Notes under the pieces: model-generated
Told to the model about the DNA's origin: nothing
The model's input: only the letters and a program-made list of their open reading frames with translations
Databases searched by the model: none
Translations under genes and position numbers: made by a program
Shown: one piece after another, positions 39,687 through 49,843 of the stretch
Position numbering within the stretch: position 1 is the first letter of the stretch
Layout of the letters: each line of letters opens with the position of its first letter
DNA from: Bacteroidales bacterium
GTDB taxonomy: Bacteria > Bacteroidota > Bacteroidia > Bacteroidales > VadinHA17
Assembly: GCA_025454795.1 (NCBI GenBank)
Contig: JALONT010000003.1
Span: forward strand, 1-64,000
Length of the DNA: 64,000 bases
Reading direction: 5' to 3'

Positions 39687-42600
39687 TTATTTCACGTTAG
39701 TTTCAATAAATTTTAAAATAACACCAGATTTCTCAGGGAACAGGTAATTATATTCTTCTACAAATCTCAGCGGCAGCAAGTAACAGTAACCTCTGACATT
39801 CTTTCCTGGTCTCTCTCCGTCTTTTGTCTGAGTTTCGTAAATTATTTCCACATTCTCAGGATCTCCTCTCCATATAATATATCCTCCTTCATCAGTTAGA
39901 AGTTCCGGATTGATTTCTTTTGAATATTCAAGTTTCCCTGCCAGCCAGAGCAGATCTTCCTCAATCATACCTTCAATGCAGAATGAGAGGAACCTGACTT
40001 TCTCATACAATAATTCATTTTCGTTTGTTTCATCGGATACTATTTTATCAAGTTGTCTTCTTGACTGCACAGGAATTCTGACAGAAGCAGATTTATAAAG
40101 TTCTTTGCCGGACCTGGCAATCAGTTTTACCGATTCTTCCTTCAGGATTGTTTCCGGGCTGAAGAGAAGAGCAACAAGGGACTCTTTAAGCGGCTCTCTT
40201 TCAATTTCAGGCATATTTCTGATTGCACAGGCCCTGATCCATATTCCCAGGAGATTATAATCGCGGTTGATGATATCCTCCATAAGCTTCTGTTTCTCAT
40301 GAATTTCACCCGGAAAAAACTGGTAAAGATTCTTTACTTTCTCTTCATCAGAGATGATATCAAGGAGAGGAATCAATTTTGGTTTTATGGAATCATCGAT
40401 TACCATATCTATCATCTCAAGAGCGTAGTTAACACTCTCAACTGTGCCACTGCTGAGATTCTCCCTTATCCTCTGTATTGATCCTGAATCATAAGTAATT
40501 GAAAGAATATTAAAGAGAAAAGTGTTCCACCGTTCAATCTCCTTGTGCAATGCTTCAAGGACCAGGGTTTCATTATTCCGTTCAAGACAGATCTTTGTTG
40601 AAAGATTCCAGACCATTATCCCGATTATGTCAGTAATAAGCTGATGGAGCCGGTCTTTCTCCTCCTCTGGTGCTTTGTACCCGCAATCAATAAGCCATCC
40701 TGCTGTTGCTTCCCTGATCTGCCGTGAGTTGGACCAAAGTCTTGAAAAAAGGAAACTCTGGTTCTCTTTCCGGCAATTATCGCTCATGAGTTGAAGAATG
40801 GTTTTACTTATGGCCGGGTTACCGGCTGAAATGAGATAATACCTCGACAGAGCCTCATCTGCATTTTTTCCTAAGCCTCTCAGAACACTGGCTGCCTGTA
40901 ATTCAAGTCCGGGAATATTCAGGCATTCACATACTTCAGAGATCATGTCAGTAATCCTGAATTTGCCTATCATAAAGATCGCAAGCTTCTTCGACTCCGG
41001 GGAATTATCTCTAAGAAGTCGTAGTATCTGGGTTGTCTGGGGCTGTCTGGTTCCGGCAAGTATCTTCTGTGCATTTAATATCTTATCTTCTTTTTGCTGC
41101 CCTGCTGTCAGCAAAATTTCCAGACTTTCAGCAATAACCGCTGATCTCTGCCGTGATTCTGCATCAGCTCCGGAATGGGAAGTTATGAACCTTAGTGCCG
41201 GTAATAAACTGATATCCCTATTCTTATCAGCATGCTCCAGTATCTTACTGACCAGGAGGCTGTTACTATCTTTTGTCATACTGGTGTGGTTGCCCGATAT
41301 CAGGTTGAAGTATTCATTGTTAAATGCCAGTGCAGCAGAAAACCTGCTTTTTAATACTTTATCCCCCGTTTGCAGGTTAATATCGTGTTTTTCCTGACCA
41401 CCGGATTCCAGGGCTTTCCTTATAGATTTCCTGTATCCTGTATATAGCTTTACAGCAACAAAAATCCAGAGGAGAGTTATTATGAAGAGTACCAGCGAAA
41501 AATGTATAAGTTTAATGAAGCTCAGGATTCCAAGTCCTGCCAGGAGCAGTCCGGAAGCAAGAGCCGCCATCTCATTTACTGTACCGTCCATCGAAGACTG
41601 AACTTCATATCGGTTTTTCTCGTCAATTGTCTGGTAAATTACTTTAAGCGACGGTGATTCAATTGAGTCTTTAATCGACTTGGAAAAGAGACGGCTCAGG
41701 GCAAGCATCATGAAAAAGAGCATAAATCCACTTGTGGCCGGAGTGTAGCCCATAATCATCCCAATAGTTACTGCAATAACTGTAAAGGCTGCAACCAGGA
41801 CAGGCGACAGGGCCAGGCAGGTACGCAGCCCGTAATTTCTTATCAGGTATGAGAAAACAAGCAGCTTTATCAGCAGTGTAAATATCATCATGCTACCGGT
41901 GAAGATCCCAAGGAAGCGGGCCATATCTTCCTCGGCAGGATATTGTTCACGTGTAACAGCCATAAATGAATACTGGACAAAGAATGCTGTCATCACGGAG
42001 AGGGCAATGAAAAGACCCATGATCCTGATATAGGAATCTTCGAGGAACAGTTCCCCCAATGATTTTTTCTTCCCTATGGTTCTGGTTTCCTGGGTACTTT
42101 TTACCGGTGCTGAAAGAAACCTTTTCCCGATAATAATCTGGATAAAACTCCCGGACAGAACAGCTGCTGAGCTAATAAGCAGAATATTATGTGACTCAAA
42201 ATTCAGAGAAAGTAAAACCGGTATGGCATAACAACTGATGATAATACCAATAATTAATCCGGCATCGACAAGACCGAATAAACGCTTTCCCTGTCGGAGA
42301 GTAAACAGACGGCTCACTGTTCCCCAGAAACCCAGCATTGCCAGAATATTCAGAGGACCCAGCATAATAAAGACCAGGAAGATGACACCTCTTGAAGGAG
42401 CCAGAAGCAGAAGGAACCAGAGAATCAGTGTAAGAGAAGCGACAAAGAACAGGTTCCCTGTCGCAAAATTTCTGAAGATCATCCTTGTCTGCATACGGGT
42501 ATAAACAGAGGTAAGGATTATTCCTGCCAGACCTGACAGGACATATCCTCTTGCCATCATTTTTTCGTCAAAAATTGAAAGGAATAGTGAATGTGCACTG

Positions 42601-42713
42601 ATATCAAAGGCTCCGAAATAGATACCCAGGAAAACAGATTGAGACAAGAGTACTGATACCATAGACTCCTCTCCGGATTCAATCCCAAGGAGGGTAAGAA
42701 ATCTGTCTTTCAT
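39687..42713 (-). CDS. MFS / ADP-ATP carrier-like membrane protein with C-terminal HEAT-like helical region (ORF track start TTG at 42725)
   Basis: About 12 TM helices in N-terminal 430 aa, 'GFWGTVSRLFTLRQGKRLFGLVDAGLIIG' resembling ADP/ATP translocase-family proteins, long helical soluble C-terminus. Confidence 0.72.
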   Translation of the reverse strand: MKDRFLTLLGIESGEESMVSVLLSQSVFLGIYFGAFDISAHSLFLSIFDEKMMARGYVLSGLAGIILTSVYTRMQTRMIFRNFATGNLFFVASLTLILWFLLLLAPSRGVIFLVFIMLGPLNILAMLGFWGTVSRLFTLRQGKRLFGLVDAGLIIGIIISCYAIPVLLSLNFESHNILLISSAAVLSGSFIQIIIGKRFLSAPVKSTQETRTIGKKKSLGELFLEDSYIRIMGLFIALSVMTAFFVQYSFMAVTREQYPAEEDMARFLGIFTGSMMIFTLLIKLLVFSYLIRNYGLRTCLALSPVLVAAFTVIAVTIGMIMGYTPATSGFMLFFMMLALSRLFSKSIKDSIESPSLKVIYQTIDEKNRYEVQSSMDGTVNEMAALASGLLLAGLGILSFIKLIHFSLVLFIITLLWIFVAVKLYTGYRKSIRKALESGGQEKHDINLQTGDKVLKSRFSAALAFNNEYFNLISGNHTSMTKDSNSLLVSKILEHADKNRDISLLPALRFITSHSGADAESRQRSAVIAESLEILLTAGQQKEDKILNAQKILAGTRQPQTTQILRLLRDNSPESKKLAIFMIGKFRITDMISEVCECLNIPGLELQAASVLRGLGKNADEALSRYYLISAGNPAISKTILQLMSDNCRKENQSFLFSRLWSNSRQIREATAGWLIDCGYKAPEEEKDRLHQLITDIIGIMVWNLSTKICLERNNETLVLEALHKEIERWNTFLFNILSITYDSGSIQRIRENLSSGTVESVNYALEMIDMVIDDSIKPKLIPLLDIISDEEKVKNLYQFFPGEIHEKQKLMEDIINRDYNLLGIWIRACAIRNMPEIEREPLKESLVALLFSPETILKEESVKLIARSGKELYKSASVRIPVQSRRQLDKIVSDETNENELLYEKVRFLSFCIEGMIEEDLLWLAGKLEYSKEINPELLTDEGGYIIWRGDPENVEIIYETQTKDGERPGKNVRGYCYLLPLRFVEEYNYLFPEKSGVILKFIETNVK

Positions 42714-42785
42714 AAGTTTTCCCAAAGGCTAATAAAGGCACACTAAATTAACAATTTAATCCTATTTAATATAATATCAAAATCA

Positions 42786-42808
42786 TTTTTTGACGAACCG
42801 TCAAAAAA
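42786..42808. repeat. Perfect 10-bp inverted repeat TTTTTTGACG-AAC-CGTCAAAAAA
   Basis: Direct reading; lies between aroK 3' end and start of MFS/SpoIIE/STAND operon. Confidence 0.85.
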
Positions 42809-42851
42809 CAGTGATTTTCGTAAAGCGTAAATGTAAAAGTGGATATACAGG

Positions 42852-43379
42852 TCAGTTTTTCTGATTAGATCTTATGATTGAGGTCAAAAGACTAATATCC
42901 AGATTAATACCTTCGATTATAACAGTGGCTTTGCTATACCATCTTTCCCGGCTGGCAAGTTTTTTCTCAATGAAGCTGTGAAGATGATCATCCGGTATGT
43001 TTTTGATCAGCGGTCTTTCTCCCGATGATTCAAGCAGGCGGCTTGCCAGCTGACCCGGTGTCATTTTAAGATAAACTGTCAGTCCGGTTGCAAGCATAAA
43101 ATCCATATTATCACCATGACAGGGAGTTCCGCCGCCAGTAGATATAATTGTCTCTGAGAGTGGTTTCATGCTTTTCAGAACTTCGGTTTCGATCATCCTG
43201 AAATGATCCTCCCCTTCCTGTGAAAATATCTGAGGAATTGTTTTACCCGCTCTCTCTTCGATTTTCCTGTCAAGATCTATAAAATTCCATCCGAGTATGG
43301 CTGCCAGCTTTCTTCCTGCGGTTGATTTGCCGCTGCCCATAAAGCCGATAATATATACTAGTCCTTTCCCTGGCATCAC
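42852..43379 (-). CDS. aroK: Shikimate kinase
   Basis: 'VYIIGFMGSGKSTAGRKLAAILGWNFIDLDRKIEERAGKTIPQIFSQEGEDHFRMIE', 'ISTGGGTPC'. Confidence 0.94.
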   Translation of the reverse strand: MMPGKGLVYIIGFMGSGKSTAGRKLAAILGWNFIDLDRKIEERAGKTIPQIFSQEGEDHFRMIETEVLKSMKPLSETIISTGGGTPCHGDNMDFMLATGLTVYLKMTPGQLASRLLESSGERPLIKNIPDDHLHSFIEKKLASRERWYSKATVIIEGINLDISLLTSIIRSNQKN

Positions 43380-45994
43380 AATTCTAGCTTCATCTGTGCA
43401 GGGTCCTCATTTGAGGGATTCTTTGGCTCCTCATTCTCTTCATCATCCTTCTCAGTAACAAGTGGAGCGCTCTCCTTTTTTATTACCGGCTCTAATTCAT
43501 GGATATTGTCAACCATGAAGCTGGTGAGTCTCTTTCCCTTTGCTTTATAGCTCTTCACTCCAATAAATTCGGCTACTTCAATAATTTCATTGTCACGTGT
43601 TTTATGCTTTCCGCCAAACTGTATTTCGAATCGCGGATACTCTACTTCTGTAATACTTATCAGCTTTGATTCCGGATCTTCATTAATAAAACACTGGAGT
43701 TTCTCCGACTCCTCAAGCATAAATCTCTTGACATAATAAAACTTCTGTTCCGCATCCCAGTAAACAACCGAATAAACTTTTCCCGGCTTATACTTTTCAA
43801 TACTAAGGATATTATCCTCAAAATGGTTCGACAGGTCGAATCCCGTATGTCTGAAGTATCCGTTCTTTGTTATCACCTGTATCTTATCATCACCTCCAAA
43901 TTCACCGAGATAATTTCCTCTGCCGTCAACATTAAGCCTGAAGACAGCATCGTCGAACCATACTTTTCTGCCGCCTAGTGTTGATAATCCTTTCTCTTTC
44001 AAAGCTATCTTATGAACGGCATTCTTTGTCAGGATATTCCCCATTGAGGATTTTCCCTTTATGTTAAGCTGTCCGAAATCAAATTCAAATTCAAGCTTCT
44101 TCAGACGTGCTTTCGGCTTATGATACACCCTTATGACCTCGGCTTCTCCGTTGGGATTTGCACTGAAGTAAACGATTTTTGAACCTGCGGTGCCTCTTGT
44201 CAGATTGTATTCCTTGTCACGGGTAAGTCCTGTGATTGCACACCGTTTTGCCAGCATAGGACCATCCTTCCCATCCTGGTAAACAACGTTATATATTGTG
44301 CGTTCATCATTCTTCAGAAACACCTGGGCATACAGGATATCGTTGCCCACAAATACCTTATCCGCCACTTTTGTTATAAGGTAAACGCCATCTTTTCTTA
44401 TGACTATTATATCATCAATGTCGGAACACTCACATACAAATTCATCTTTCTTCAGACCGGTTCCGATAAACCCTTCCTTGAAATTGGCATATAACCTGGC
44501 ATTATTTGCAACAACTTTGGCTGCCTGAATTGTATCAAAATTTCTTATTTCGGTTTTTCTTTCCCTTCCCTTTCCGTATTTCTTCTTTATCTGCTTGAAA
44601 TAATTTATGGTGTATGGTATAATGTTCTTAAGATGATTTTTTACCTCCTCAAGTTCTGTCTCAAGTCCTTTGATATGCTCATCAGCTTTTTTGACATCAT
44701 ATCTGGAAATCCTCTTGATCTTAATTTCAGTAAGCTGAATGATATCCTCTCTTGTGACTTCCCTCAATAATTTCTTTTTAAATGGCTTCAGCCCTTTATC
44801 GATAGCATTGATCACACCTTCCCAGGTCTCAACCTCTTCTATATCGCGATAGATCCTCTCCTCAATAAATATCTTTTCCAGTGACGATATATGCCACTCT
44901 TCCTGAAGTTCTCCCTTCCTGATCTCAAGTTCCGTCTTCAGCAATTCAACTGTCCTTTCGGCTGAGTGTTTCAGAATCGAGGAGACTCCCATGAATGAGG
45001 GCTTATTGTCAGCAATAACGCATGTATTGGGTGAAATTGAAAATTCACAATCGGTAAAAGCATAAAGGGCATCGATAGTCATATCCGGAGAGACTCCCGG
45101 CATCAGCTGGATCACTATTTCGACATTGGCGGCGGTATTATCATCGATCCTTTTGATCTTGATCTTCCCCTTATCATTTGCCCTGATAATTGACTCAATC
45201 AGAGATGATGTTGTCTTTCCGAATGGTATCTCTGTGATTATCAGCTCCTTTTTGTCAACTTTTTCGATTTTTGCCCTTACCTTTATGACTCCTCCGCGCT
45301 GTCCGTCATTGTACTTCGAAATGTCAATCATCCCTCCTGTCGGGAAATCGGGATAGAGGACAAAATCCCGGCCCTGCAGATGTTCAATTGTTGCATCAAT
45401 CAACTCATTGAAATTATGAGGCAGTATTTTTGAAGCAAGACCGACTGCAATACCCTCAACACCAAGAGAGAGAAGAAGGGGAAATTTAACAGGCAGAGTG
45501 ACCGGTTCCTTATTGCGTCCGTCATATGAGAGCTTCCATTCTGTCGTTTTAGGATTGAAAACCACATCAAGGGCAAACTTTGAGAGCCGTGCCTCAATAT
45601 AACGGGCAGCAGCAGCGCTGTCTCCGGTGAGGATATTTCCCCAGTTACCCTGGGTGTCTATCAGAAGATCCCTCTCTCCGATCTGAACAAGAGCATCGCC
45701 GATCGAAGCATCCCCGTGAGGATGGAATTGCATTGTATGCCCGATTATATTTGCAACCTTATTGAACCTTCCGTCATCCATTCTTTTCATTGAATGAAGG
45801 ATGCGCCTCTGAACAGGTTTAAGTCCGTCAAAGAGATGAGGAACTGCACGCTCAAGAATGACATAGGAAGCATAATCGAGGAACCAGTCCTGGTACATCC
45901 CTGAAAGTGCTGTTACCGAATGCAGTGCAGCATGACCCTGCTGGATCTCTCCACCTCCTTCAGGTTTATCTGTCTCAAGTTCAAAATCTTCCAT
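43376..45994 (-). CDS. parC: DNA topoisomerase IV subunit A
   Basis: 'DYASYVILERAVPHLFDGLKPVQRRILHSM...IGHTMQFHPHGDASIGDALVQIGERDLLIDTQGNWGNILTGDSAAAARYIEARLS'. Confidence 0.93.
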   Translation of the reverse strand: MEDFELETDKPEGGGEIQQGHAALHSVTALSGMYQDWFLDYASYVILERAVPHLFDGLKPVQRRILHSMKRMDDGRFNKVANIIGHTMQFHPHGDASIGDALVQIGERDLLIDTQGNWGNILTGDSAAAARYIEARLSKFALDVVFNPKTTEWKLSYDGRNKEPVTLPVKFPLLLSLGVEGIAVGLASKILPHNFNELIDATIEHLQGRDFVLYPDFPTGGMIDISKYNDGQRGGVIKVRAKIEKVDKKELIITEIPFGKTTSSLIESIIRANDKGKIKIKRIDDNTAANVEIVIQLMPGVSPDMTIDALYAFTDCEFSISPNTCVIADNKPSFMGVSSILKHSAERTVELLKTELEIRKGELQEEWHISSLEKIFIEERIYRDIEEVETWEGVINAIDKGLKPFKKKLLREVTREDIIQLTEIKIKRISRYDVKKADEHIKGLETELEEVKNHLKNIIPYTINYFKQIKKKYGKGRERKTEIRNFDTIQAAKVVANNARLYANFKEGFIGTGLKKDEFVCECSDIDDIIVIRKDGVYLITKVADKVFVGNDILYAQVFLKNDERTIYNVVYQDGKDGPMLAKRCAITGLTRDKEYNLTRGTAGSKIVYFSANPNGEAEVIRVYHKPKARLKKLEFEFDFGQLNIKGKSSMGNILTKNAVHKIALKEKGLSTLGGRKVWFDDAVFRLNVDGRGNYLGEFGGDDKIQVITKNGYFRHTGFDLSNHFEDNILSIEKYKPGKVYSVVYWDAEQKFYYVKRFMLEESEKLQCFINEDPESKLISITEVEYPRFEIQFGGKHKTRDNEIIEVAEFIGVKSYKAKGKRLTSFMVDNIHELEPVIKKESAPLVTEKDDEENEEPKNPSNEDPAQMKLEL

Positions 45995-46020
45995 TATCGT
46001 GACTGGAGCTTCCGGTAAAA

Positions 46021-47868
46021 TTACTTTTGTTCATCAACTATATCCTCTTCAATCCGCAGGTTATCTATAATAAAATCCTGCCGCTCAGGAGTATTCTTCC
46101 CCATATAAAATTCCAGATAATCATTTATTGCATCATTCTTCTTCATTCTCACTGGTTCGAGCCTCATATCCTTCCCGATAAAATACTTGAATTCATCCGG
46201 GGATATTTCACCAAGTCCCTTAAACCTCGTTATTTCCGGATTCGGTCCCAGAAGTTTTATAGCCTTTGCTTTTTCTTCAGGAGAATAACAATACTTAGTC
46301 TCCTTTTTATTTCTTACCCTGAAGAGAGGTGTCTGCAGGATATATACATGACCTTTCCTGACAAGATCGGGAAAAAACTGAAGAAAAAATGTAAGAAGAA
46401 GTAACCGGATATGCATACCATCAACATCAGCATCAGTTGCAATTATGACGTTATTGTAACGAAGGTTTTCAATATCCTCTTCAATGTTCAGTGCAGCCTG
46501 AAGAAGATTGAACTCTTCGTTCTCATATACAATTTTTTTTGTCAGACCGTATGTGTTGAGAGGTTTACCCCTGAGGCTGAATACAGCCTGTGTCTCTACA
46601 TTCCTTGACTTTGTAATTGAACCGCTTGCCGAATCTCCCTCAGTAATGAAGATCGTCGAATCGAGTTTATTTGTGTCATTTGTATTATAATGCGCCCTGC
46701 AGTCTCTAAGCTTTTTATTATGAAGGCTTACTTTTTTTGCCCTCTCCCTTGCCAGCTTCTGGATCGATGAAATTGCCTTCCGTTCTTTTTCAGAATCCTG
46801 AATCTTCTGGAGAATGATCTTTGCAGTTTCAGAGTTCTTATGAAGGTAATCATCGAGCTGTTTTTTCAGGAATTCAGAGATAAAATTTCTTACAGAAGGG
46901 CCGTTGGGTCCCATATCTTTTGACCCGAGCTTGGTCTTTGTCTGCGATTCAAAAATGGGTTCCTCAACTTTGATGCTGATTGCCGCAATTATCGACGACC
47001 TTATATCAGCAGCATCATAATCCTTCTTATAAAAGTCTCTTATTGTCTTCACTAACGCATCTCTGAATGAAATAAGATGTGTACCTCCCTGCGTTGTGTT
47101 CTGTCCGTTGACAAAACTATAGTAATCTTCACCGTACTGTACTCCGTGAGTAAATGCCACTTCGATGTCATCACCCCTCAGGTGGATAAGAGGATAAAGT
47201 CCCTCTTTGTTCATATTTTCGTTCAGAAGATCAGCCAGCCCATTCCTTGAAAAGAATTTGTTGCCGTTGAAATTGATTACCAGTCCTGAGTTCAGATATA
47301 CGTAGTTTTTCAGCATGGAATCTACATATTCCGATATGTAGAAATAGTTGCCGAACAACTCTTCATCGGGCTGGAATATTACCTCGACTCCGTTCTCTTC
47401 ATTTGTCTGTTTCAGGGAATGATCTTTAATAGTAACACCATGCTCAAATTCTGTTACTTTGATCTGCCCGTCGCGCATTGACCGGATGACGAACTTTGCT
47501 GAAAGTGCATTTACTGCCTTTACCCCTACACCGTTCAGACCAACTGATTTTTTAAAGGCTCTGGAGTCATATTTTGCACCGGTGTTCATCCTCGATACGG
47601 CATCGAGTACCTTTCCAAGAGGAATACCGCGGCCATAATCACGAACCCGCACTTCTTTTCCGTTTATCGAGACATCGATCTTCTTCCCGAAACCCATCAT
47701 ATACTCATCGACGGCATTGTCCATCACCTCTTTCAGCAGAACATAAACGCCGTCATCCTGCGATGAACCGTCGCCCAGCTTACCTATATACATACCAGGT
47801 CTCAACCTGATATGTTCGCGCCACTCAAGGGTTTTAATATGTTCTTCAGAATATCCTACAACTGACAT
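46021..47868 (-). CDS. parE: DNA topoisomerase IV subunit B
   Basis: '[17 protein letters not shown]...[18 protein letters not shown]', '[17 protein letters not shown]', '[26 protein letters not shown]'. Confidence 0.94.
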   Translation of the reverse strand: MSVVGYSEEHIKTLEWREHIRLRPGMYIGKLGDGSSQDDGVYVLLKEVMDNAVDEYMMGFGKKIDVSINGKEVRVRDYGRGIPLGKVLDAVSRMNTGAKYDSRAFKKSVGLNGVGVKAVNALSAKFVIRSMRDGQIKVTEFEHGVTIKDHSLKQTNEENGVEVIFQPDEELFGNYFYISEYVDSMLKNYVYLNSGLVINFNGNKFFSRNGLADLLNENMNKEGLYPLIHLRGDDIEVAFTHGVQYGEDYYSFVNGQNTTQGGTHLISFRDALVKTIRDFYKKDYDAADIRSSIIAAISIKVEEPIFESQTKTKLGSKDMGPNGPSVRNFISEFLKKQLDDYLHKNSETAKIILQKIQDSEKERKAISSIQKLARERAKKVSLHNKKLRDCRAHYNTNDTNKLDSTIFITEGDSASGSITKSRNVETQAVFSLRGKPLNTYGLTKKIVYENEEFNLLQAALNIEEDIENLRYNNVIIATDADVDGMHIRLLLLTFFLQFFPDLVRKGHVYILQTPLFRVRNKKETKYCYSPEEKAKAIKLLGPNPEITRFKGLGEISPDEFKYFIGKDMRLEPVRMKKNDAINDYLEFYMGKNTPERQDFIIDNLRIEEDIVDEQK

Positions 47869-47885
47869 TTTGCAGAAATTTTGCG

Positions 47886-47893
47886 CAAATATA
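47886..47893 (-). promoter_or_regulatory. Candidate -7 element TATATTTG upstream of parE
   Basis: Plus-strand CAAATATA, 18 nt upstream of parE ATG. Confidence 0.35.
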
Positions 47894-48042
47894 ACTAATT
47901 AAGGAAGCCCGCAGCCGGCAATTTTTCAACAATGAGTTTGAATTTAATACCAGGGTAAATGACAAAAAGACAGTAAATAAAATATCTAACTGATTGACCG
48001 ACAATTACATTGTCAGCAGAAGTGTTAATAAATGGTAATATT

Positions 48043-49842
48043 TTAAATAATCCCCATCTGTCTCATAAGTATACCTGCATTCATGTGCTGAGTAATTCCG
48101 TCACGTAACTTATAGTCAAATGAAATATTCTCACCATCAATTTCCACCTCAAAACATTTGTTAAAAATCTTCCCGGGGAATTCTTTTTCCATATCCCCCA
48201 GTGAAATATCATGTGTTGCAATTAACCCTGTACCATTATGAGCTGCAAGCTTCCCGAGAAATAATTTTGAACCGGTGCTTTTATCTGTTGAGTTTGTTCC
48301 TTTAAGTATTTCATCAAGAATAAAAAAGAGCTCCACTCCTGACTCAAGTCTCTCCTTCAGGATCTTAAGTCTTTTCAATTCAGCATAGAAGTATGACTCA
48401 TTATTGCTCAGTGAGTCGGTGGTCCTCATACTTGTAAACAGGAAGCATGGTGTAAAATTAAATTTATCGGCACATACCGTTGTCCCGGCCATACCAAGGA
48501 TCATATTTACGGCTATCGTCCTGAGATAAGTACTCTTACCGGCCATATTAGCCCCTGTTATGATGCAAATCAAGCCTTTATGTCCAATTAAAAAATCATT
48601 ACAAACCCTGCTTTTCTCATCTATAAGCGGATGCCCGAGATTTATAGCATCAATTACCGGCTCCCCGTCTGATATTTCCGGGAACACGTATCCGGGATTA
48701 TTACAGGCATGATTTGACAGACTGATAAGACTGTCAACCTCTCCGATTATTTCAAGCCATAACGGAAGTAACCCTGCTGTCTCATGCTTCCATTTCTCAA
48801 GTCTGACTATACATTGAAAATCCCATAAAACCAGTCCGTTAAGGATAAGACCTACAAACATATTCAGGCGGCTGTCGTATGCCTGTAATATCTGCTTAAG
48901 TTCCCTGATCTTCATCGATGCCGATATGTTTCCTGAAAATAATTTTCCGGAAGCCCCGGTCAGAATCTGTGACCTGAACTGCTCATTTCCGAATGAAGAG
49001 ATCAGTTTTTCGAATGAGGAAAGGAAAAGGTATTTTCCGGATACCCTGGAATGTATCTGGTTACTTCTTTTCAGGTAAACACCCACAACTGACAAGTTTA
49101 AAATGAACAGAAGACCGAAGAAATTAAATGGAATCAGCTTTACTGAGGCCAGGATCAGTATGATAATTGTTATAACAGGAGATGTCAGGACAATCAGTTT
49201 CATCAGGGATGATGAAAAAATTTTCTCTTTTTCCGCCAGCCATTTTCTGAGACTTTCAATATCTTCTTTTTCAAGCGGTTTCCCAAGGCCATGCGCCATA
49301 AACTCCTGGCGCCATCTGATCTTCGCAGCAAGCTCTTTAACAGCTTCCTGCCTTGCTGTTATAAAATTCCTGAGTAAATACGGATCAGATAACCAGCCTG
49401 CAAGTATCTCCCTGCCGTATCCTGTTACTGTTCTGTTAAGATATCTGAAAAGGGAGTCTTCTCCGAACAGGTCTGTGTCATTTGAAAAATCATGTTCCTG
49501 ATCCTTCCACTCAGATCCCCCGTTATAAGCAGAATAGTCACCGTCAAAAGCTTTTAACTCAGAGGTATTGATACTGATCAGGTTATTTACGAATTGAATT
49601 TTTTCGGAAAGCAAAATATAGTATTTTACCAGCATCAGAAAAAAGGCGACAGATAAGAAAAGTATTATTATCCCCAAAGTAACTGAATCACTGAATGCCC
49701 GGACTGCAGATATTAATCCTGCCACAAATACTATAAGACGGAATATGGAGATAATAAAAAGTCTTCTTTTCAGTGTCCCCACCAAAACCTCATTTTCATC
49801 AATAAGGTCCTGATATATATTCTTTATTTTCTCCCTCTCCAT
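48043..49842 (-). CDS. MutS-family ATPase with N-terminal transmembrane helices (no mismatch-recognition domain)
   Basis: 'GANMAGKSTYLRTIAVNMIL', 'SYFYAELKRLKILKERLESGVELFFILDEILKGTNSTDK', 'GLIATHDISL'; hydrophobic helices at aa about 28-75 and about 215-255. Confidence 0.85.
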   Translation of the reverse strand: MEREKIKNIYQDLIDENEVLVGTLKRRLFIISIFRLIVFVAGLISAVRAFSDSVTLGIIILFLSVAFFLMLVKYYILLSEKIQFVNNLISINTSELKAFDGDYSAYNGGSEWKDQEHDFSNDTDLFGEDSLFRYLNRTVTGYGREILAGWLSDPYLLRNFITARQEAVKELAAKIRWRQEFMAHGLGKPLEKEDIESLRKWLAEKEKIFSSSLMKLIVLTSPVITIIILILASVKLIPFNFFGLLFILNLSVVGVYLKRSNQIHSRVSGKYLFLSSFEKLISSFGNEQFRSQILTGASGKLFSGNISASMKIRELKQILQAYDSRLNMFVGLILNGLVLWDFQCIVRLEKWKHETAGLLPLWLEIIGEVDSLISLSNHACNNPGYVFPEISDGEPVIDAINLGHPLIDEKSRVCNDFLIGHKGLICIITGANMAGKSTYLRTIAVNMILGMAGTTVCADKFNFTPCFLFTSMRTTDSLSNNESYFYAELKRLKILKERLESGVELFFILDEILKGTNSTDKSTGSKLFLGKLAAHNGTGLIATHDISLGDMEKEFPGKIFNKCFEVEIDGENISFDYKLRDGITQHMNAGILMRQMGII

Positions 49843-49843
49843 C

